Part shown: positions 60,189-64,000 of the stretch, in pieces
How the letters are laid out: each line of letters opens with the position of its first letter
How positions within the stretch are numbered: position 1 is the stretch's first letter
Assembly (NCBI RefSeq): GCF_030717945.1
Contig: NZ_JAVAIM010000001.1
Coordinates: 1,735,131 to 1,799,130 of the forward strand
From: Qipengyuania profundimaris
GTDB taxonomy: Bacteria > Pseudomonadota > Alphaproteobacteria > Sphingomonadales > Sphingomonadaceae
Length of the DNA: 64,000 nt
Direction: 5' to 3'
Notes under the pieces: model-generated
Database searches by the model: none
Seen by the model: the letters and a program-made list of their open reading frames with translations, nothing else
What the model was told of the DNA's origin: nothing
Made by a program: the position numbers and the translations under genes

Positions 60189-60743
60189 ATGGCCAAACGT
60201 ACCGCCGAGGGCGAGCCGATCATCATCAAGAAATACGCCAACCGGCGGCTCTACAACACCGACACCAGCAGCTACATCACGCTCGACGACCTGGCGAAGA
60301 TGGTCCGCGAGAATGTCGATTTCCAGGTGCTCGACGCGAAGAGCGGGGACGACATCACCCACACCATCCTGACGCAGATTATCGTCGAGGAAGAAAGTCA
60401 CGGCACGCAGATGCTGCCGGTCAGCTTCCTGCGCGACCTCATCAGCATGTACGGCAATTCCATGCAGTCGATGATGCCGAGCTATCTCGAAGCGAGCATG
60501 GCAAACTTCCGGAAGAACCGCGAACAGTTGCAGGCAGCCTTCGCCAAGGGCATCGAGGCCAACCCGCTCGCCAAGATGGCGGAAGCCAACTTCAAGATGA
60601 TGCAGAACGCCGCAGAAGCCTTCATCCCAGGCACCCGCAAGACAGGCGCGAAGGAGGTTAAACCGGAGCAGACCGACGAACTCGCCCAGATGCGCGAGCA
60701 GATGGCGGCCATGCAGAAGAAGCTGGACGAACTGTCCAAATAG
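60189..60743 (+). CDS. phaR: Polyhydroxyalkanoate synthesis repressor PhaR
   Basis: A 184-residue PhaR: PHB/PHA accumulation regulator DNA-binding domain (IIIKKYANRRLYNTDTSSYITLDDLA) and the regulatory repeat (LPVSFLRDLISMYGNSMQ). It binds PHB granules and represses phasin genes. The 79 bp upstream hold several TGCA/GCTGC groups such as tttttgcacgtgc and actgcacaa, compatible with autoregulation. Confidence 0.95.
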   Translation: MAKRTAEGEPIIIKKYANRRLYNTDTSSYITLDDLAKMVRENVDFQVLDAKSGDDITHTILTQIIVEEESHGTQMLPVSFLRDLISMYGNSMQSMMPSYLEASMANFRKNREQLQAAFAKGIEANPLAKMAEANFKMMQNAAEAFIPGTRKTGAKEVKPEQTDELAQMREQMAAMQKKLDELSK

Positions 60744-60791
60744 CGGCATCGGCCCGCGCGCCTTTACACCCATAGCTCCCGAGGAACGCCC

Positions 60792-62333
60792 GTGGCCCAG
60801 ATCCGCCATGCCCTGAACACCAAGCGCGCCGACGATTTCGCAGCCTGGTATCAGGAAGTCATTTCCGCCGCCGAAATGGCCGAGGAATCCGGCGTTCGCG
60901 GATGCATGGTCATCCGCCCTTGGGGCTACGGCATCTGGGAGCGCATGCAGCGCCTGCTCGACGACCGGATCAAGGCGACCGGGCACGACAACGCCTATTT
61001 CCCGATCTTCATCCCGCTCTCGAATTTCGAACGCGAAGCGGAGCATGTCGAAGGCTTCGCCAAGGAGATGGCTGTCGTCACGCACCATCGCCTGATCGCA
61101 GGCAAGGACGGAGGACTGATTCCCGATCCCGAAGCCAAGCTGGAAGAGCCGCTGGTCGTGCGTCCGACGTCCGAAACCATCATCGGCGATGCCATGGCGC
61201 GCTGGGTGCAGAGCTGGCGTGACCTTCCGCTCAAGCTCAACCAGTGGGCCAATGTCGTGCGCTGGGAAATGCGCACCCGCATGTTCCTGCGCACCAGCGA
61301 ATTCCTATGGCAGGAAGGCCACACGGCCCATGCCGACGAAGCCGAGGCGAAGGAACACACGCTGCGGATGCTCGAGGTCTATCGCGCCTTCGCCGACGAG
61401 GATCTGGCGCTGGCGGTGGTCGCGGGCGAAAAGCCCGAGAACGAGCGTTTCCCCGGTGCGGTCGAGACCTGGTCGATCGAGGCGATGATGCAGGACGGCA
61501 AGGCCCTGCAGGCCGGCACCAGCCACTATCTCGGGACCAATTTCTCGCAGGCCTCCGGCATCAAGTTCCAGAACAGGGAAGGCAGCGAGAGCCTTTGCCA
61601 CACAACCAGCTGGGGCGTTTCGACCCGCATGGTCGGCGGCGTCATCATGACGCATGGCGATGACGACGGCCTTTGCTTGCCGCCGAAAATCGCACCGCAG
61701 CAGGTCGTCATCCTGCCGATGCTGCGCGACAAGCCTGAGGACGAAGCGCTAATCGACTATTGCGAGGCCCTGCGCGCAACGCTCGCCAGCCAGCATGTGC
61801 TGGGCGAGCCGCTGCGTGTCCTCCTCGACACCCGGCCCGGCAAGGCCGCGGCCAAGCGTTGGGACTACGTTCGCAAGGGCGCGCCGGTCATCATCGAGGT
61901 CGGCGGACGCGACATGGACAATGGCGTCGTGAGCCTGCTGCGCCGCGACCGCCTGTGGGACGCGGATAGCGGCAAGCCTGCTTTCCAGACGCCTACTCGC
62001 GAGGTCGCGGGCCAGACCGTTCCCGACATTCTCGCCGACATGCAGGCATCGCTGCTGACGGCGGCCGGCGAGCGGCGCGACGAGAACCTTACGCGCGGCG
62101 TGGCCGATTTCGCCCAGGTCGAGCAGCATTTCGCAGCGTCGAAATATCCCGGCTGGGTCGAGGTCCAGTGGTCCAAACCGACCGGAGAAGCGCTGGAAAA
62201 GGTGGTCGAGCGGCTCAAGGAGCATAAGCTGACGATCCGCAATGTGCCGATGGACGCCGCGCCGGTCGATGGCTCGTGCATCTTCACTGGCGAACCGGCT
62301 GTCGAGCGCGTCCTGCTGGCGAAGGCTTACTAG
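60792..62333 (+). CDS. proS: Prolyl-tRNA synthetase, archaeal/eukaryote-like
   Basis: A 513-residue class II enzyme. RPTSETIIGDAMARWVQSWR, NQWANVVRWEMR and FLWQEGHTAHAD are characteristic of the archaeal/eukaryote-like ProRS type, without the INS editing domain of bacterial type I enzymes. GTG start at 60792 (VAQIRHA). 48 bp after phaR. Confidence 0.95.
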   Translation: MAQIRHALNTKRADDFAAWYQEVISAAEMAEESGVRGCMVIRPWGYGIWERMQRLLDDRIKATGHDNAYFPIFIPLSNFEREAEHVEGFAKEMAVVTHHRLIAGKDGGLIPDPEAKLEEPLVVRPTSETIIGDAMARWVQSWRDLPLKLNQWANVVRWEMRTRMFLRTSEFLWQEGHTAHADEAEAKEHTLRMLEVYRAFADEDLALAVVAGEKPENERFPGAVETWSIEAMMQDGKALQAGTSHYLGTNFSQASGIKFQNREGSESLCHTTSWGVSTRMVGGVIMTHGDDDGLCLPPKIAPQQVVILPMLRDKPEDEALIDYCEALRATLASQHVLGEPLRVLLDTRPGKAAAKRWDYVRKGAPVIIEVGGRDMDNGVVSLLRRDRLWDADSGKPAFQTPTREVAGQTVPDILADMQASLLTAAGERRDENLTRGVADFAQVEQHFAASKYPGWVEVQWSKPTGEALEKVVERLKEHKLTIRNVPMDAAPVDGSCIFTGEPAVERVLLAKAY

Positions 62334-62370
62334 CTTGATTTGACGGCGGGTTTGGCCGAGAGCTTCGGTC

Positions 62371-63750
62371 ATGAAAAAACTCGCCCTGTTCGCCGCCCTC
62401 TCCGCCACCACACCGCTCGCAGCGCAGGAGGCCGACCCGGCGCTGGAGGTATCCGAAGAACGCCTGCGCGCCGACATGGACACCATCGTCAGCTTCGGAA
62501 CGCGGCATACCTTGTCCAGCCAGACCGATCCGGAACGCGGGATCGGAGCCGCGGTCGATTGGGCGCTCGACGAATTCCGCAGGATCGGGGCGAACTGCGG
62601 CAATTGCCTCGACGTGCAATCGGTCGAGCGTATCGTGGAAGCCGACGGACGGCGTATTCCCGAGCCGACGCTTGTCCGCAACGCGGTCGCCATCCAGCGC
62701 GGGACTGAGCGGCCGGACGAGATCATCATCGTGCAAGGCCATTACGACAGCCGCGTCACCGATCCGCTCAATGCTTCCGACGATGCACCCGGTGCTAACG
62801 ACGATGGTTCGGGCAGCGTGATGATCCTCGAAGCTGCGCGCATCCTTTCGCAGCGCGAATATCCCTCGACGATCGTCTATGCACTTCTCACCGGGGAGGA
62901 ACAGGGGCTGTACGGGGCGCAGATCCTAGCCGACTGGGTCGAGGCAGAGGGCCTGACCGTCAAGGCAGTGCTCAACAACGACATGATCGGCAATAGCTGC
63001 GGCTCCGATGGCGTGTGCGATGCGCAACACGTTCGCGTGTTCTCGGAAGGCCTGCGCGCGGATTCGACCGCACAACTGCGCGCACTCCAGCGTCGCTTCG
63101 GCGGCGAGAACGACAGCCCGGGCCGCAACCTGTCCCGCTGGCTGGCGGAACTGGCAGAAAAGCATCCCGACGGCATGCAGGTGCGGCAGATCTGGCGCAC
63201 CGACCGGATGGGACGCGGCGGCGACCAGATACCCTTCCTCGACAAGGGCTACCCCGCCGTACGCATCACCGTGGCGGTCGAGGACTACGAGCACCAGCAT
63301 CAGGACCTGCGCACGGAGGACGGCGTGACATATGGTGATACGGTCGAAGAGCTGGATTTCGATTACCTGACACGCGCATCGCAACTGAATGTGCGGGCGC
63401 TGCATGCGCTGGCCAATGCGCCGATGCCGCCGGAACCGGCGGCAGATGCTGCCGTGCGGGTGGATACAGAAATCAAATGGCTGCCGGTGCCAGGTGCAGG
63501 TACCTATGCAGTCGCGAAACGCCGGACCGATGAATCTTATTGGCGCGACGATGCGGCCACCGTTCCTCACACCGGGCCGGCGACCGCGCAGGACAATGCC
63601 GAAATAAGCTATACCGCCCCATTGCGCGGCGACGACTGGTTGTTCGGTGTCCGGGCCTGCGCATCCGGCAGTTATTGCTCGCCATATGCCAGCGCGGTTC
63701 CGGGCGGCGCTTTCGAACCTGTGGAGCAGCCAGAGGATGAAACCGAGTAA
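62371..63750 (+). CDS. Secreted M28-family metallopeptidase
   Basis: A 459-residue aminopeptidase-like protein with signal peptide (MKKLALFAALSATTPLAAQ). Zinc ligands of the M28 family are all present: His in GHYDSR, bridging Asp in GANDDGSG, Glu pair in TGEEQGLYG, Asp in LNNDMIG, His in EDYEHQHQ. A C-terminal beta domain (about residues 365-450, FN3-like) with a Cys pair follows. Starts 37 bp after proS. Confidence 0.92.
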   Translation: MKKLALFAALSATTPLAAQEADPALEVSEERLRADMDTIVSFGTRHTLSSQTDPERGIGAAVDWALDEFRRIGANCGNCLDVQSVERIVEADGRRIPEPTLVRNAVAIQRGTERPDEIIIVQGHYDSRVTDPLNASDDAPGANDDGSGSVMILEAARILSQREYPSTIVYALLTGEEQGLYGAQILADWVEAEGLTVKAVLNNDMIGNSCGSDGVCDAQHVRVFSEGLRADSTAQLRALQRRFGGENDSPGRNLSRWLAELAEKHPDGMQVRQIWRTDRMGRGGDQIPFLDKGYPAVRITVAVEDYEHQHQDLRTEDGVTYGDTVEELDFDYLTRASQLNVRALHALANAPMPPEPAADAAVRVDTEIKWLPVPGAGTYAVAKRRTDESYWRDDAATVPHTGPATAQDNAEISYTAPLRGDDWLFGVRACASGSYCSPYASAVPGGAFEPVEQPEDETE

Positions 63751-63762
63751 ACCCATCCCCAT

Positions 63763-64000
63763 ATGGCGCGCATGACAAAACAGAACAAACATCGGAAGCC
63801 GAAAGGCCTGCCGAGCAACGAACAGATACTCGAATTCATCCAGACCTCCGAAACGCCTGCCGGCAAGCGGGAGATCGCCAAGGCATTCGGCCTCAAGGGA
63901 CAGGAAAAGATCGCGCTGAAAAAGCGCCTCAAGGACATGGCGGAGGAAGGCCTGATCGACGGCAAGCGCACCGCCTATCACCGCATGGGTGGCGTGCCTA
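63763..64000 (+). CDS. rnr: Ribonuclease R, 5' end only
   Basis: The first 79 codons of a gene cut by the window edge. A basic start is followed by a winged-helix segment (LPSNEQILEFIQTSETPAGKREIAKAFGL) typical of the N-terminus of alphaproteobacterial RNase R. An ATG at 63772 is an alternative start. It lies 12 bp after the peptidase gene. Confidence 0.8.
   Translation, partial: MARMTKQNKHRKPKGLPSNEQILEFIQTSETPAGKREIAKAFGLKGQEKIALKKRLKDMAEEGLIDGKRTAYHRMGGVP

Overview
The window is ordinary, densely packed chromosome from a GC-rich alphaproteobacterium. The gene content fits Sphingomonadales, most likely Erythrobacteraceae (Erythrobacter/Qipengyuania type): a PEP-CTERM protein, an UrcA protein, tandem TraB/GumN lipoproteins, a 'vgr-related' HExxH protein, PhaR, an archaeal/eukaryote-like ProS, and HrcA-GrpE apart from DnaK-DnaJ. 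This placement is inference from family resemblance; no rRNA or tRNA gene is present to anchor it. I see no CRISPR array, insertion sequence, prophage or plasmid origin.

Layout. 1-7.1 kb: end of a TPR protein, a PEP-CTERM protein, pth and rplY, two tandem TraB/GumN lipoproteins, and a small operon (UrcA, 45-aa membrane protein, XRE regulator, six-TM protein) behind a promoter that sits inside an inverted repeat. 7.2-15.4 kb: glyQS, ppdK, an NDUFAF5-like methyltransferase, comF, hisI. 15.4-21.2 kb: MerR regulator plus acyl-CoA dehydrogenase, then a coupled operon MFS-cysK-dienelactone hydrolase, and a PilZ protein. 21.3-26.6 kb: tyrS, a tightly coupled trio (DOMON-like, NamZ-type muramidase, Asp/Asn beta-hydroxylase) and a Spinster-type MFS. 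26.6-32.9 kb: secreted Cys protein, DUF817, VWA and MoxR ATPase split by a soluble Cys-rich chemoreceptor, and a hydrolase-OsmC fusion. 32.9-38.9 kb: parE, lpoA-like lipoprotein divergent from rsmI-yraN-gshB-dedA. 38.9-44.7 kb: hemW-xerC, a low-GC CAP gene, rph-rdgB, hrcA-grpE. 44.7-55 kb: DUF885 peptidase, glycine-zipper protein, PCu(A)C-vgr-membrane operon, dnaK-dnaJ with a heat-shock promoter, MBL hydrolase, large patatin. 55-64 kb: radA-cvpA-NifU-like-MHS transporter-alr-phaR-proS-M28 peptidase and the start of rnr.

How it works together. Most is housekeeping: translation (glyQS, tyrS, proS, pth, rplY, rsmI), protein folding (hrcA-grpE, dnaK-dnaJ), chromosome maintenance (parE, xerC, radA), cell wall (NamZ, alr, lpoA), redox and central metabolism (gshB, cysK, ppdK, hisI). 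Same-strand neighbours are very often joined by 4-bp ATGA/GTGA overlaps. Half of the convergent pairs share a 4-bp CTAG or CTAA that contains both stop codons, while most of the others are separated by intrinsic terminators.

Nothing here is clearly a new defence or mobile system. The best candidates for undescribed biology are the DOMON-NamZ-hydroxylase operon, the Cys-rich cytoplasmic chemoreceptor between VWA and MoxR, the UrcA/XRE operon with its operator-like repeat, and the HExxH gene that seems to lack a normal start codon.
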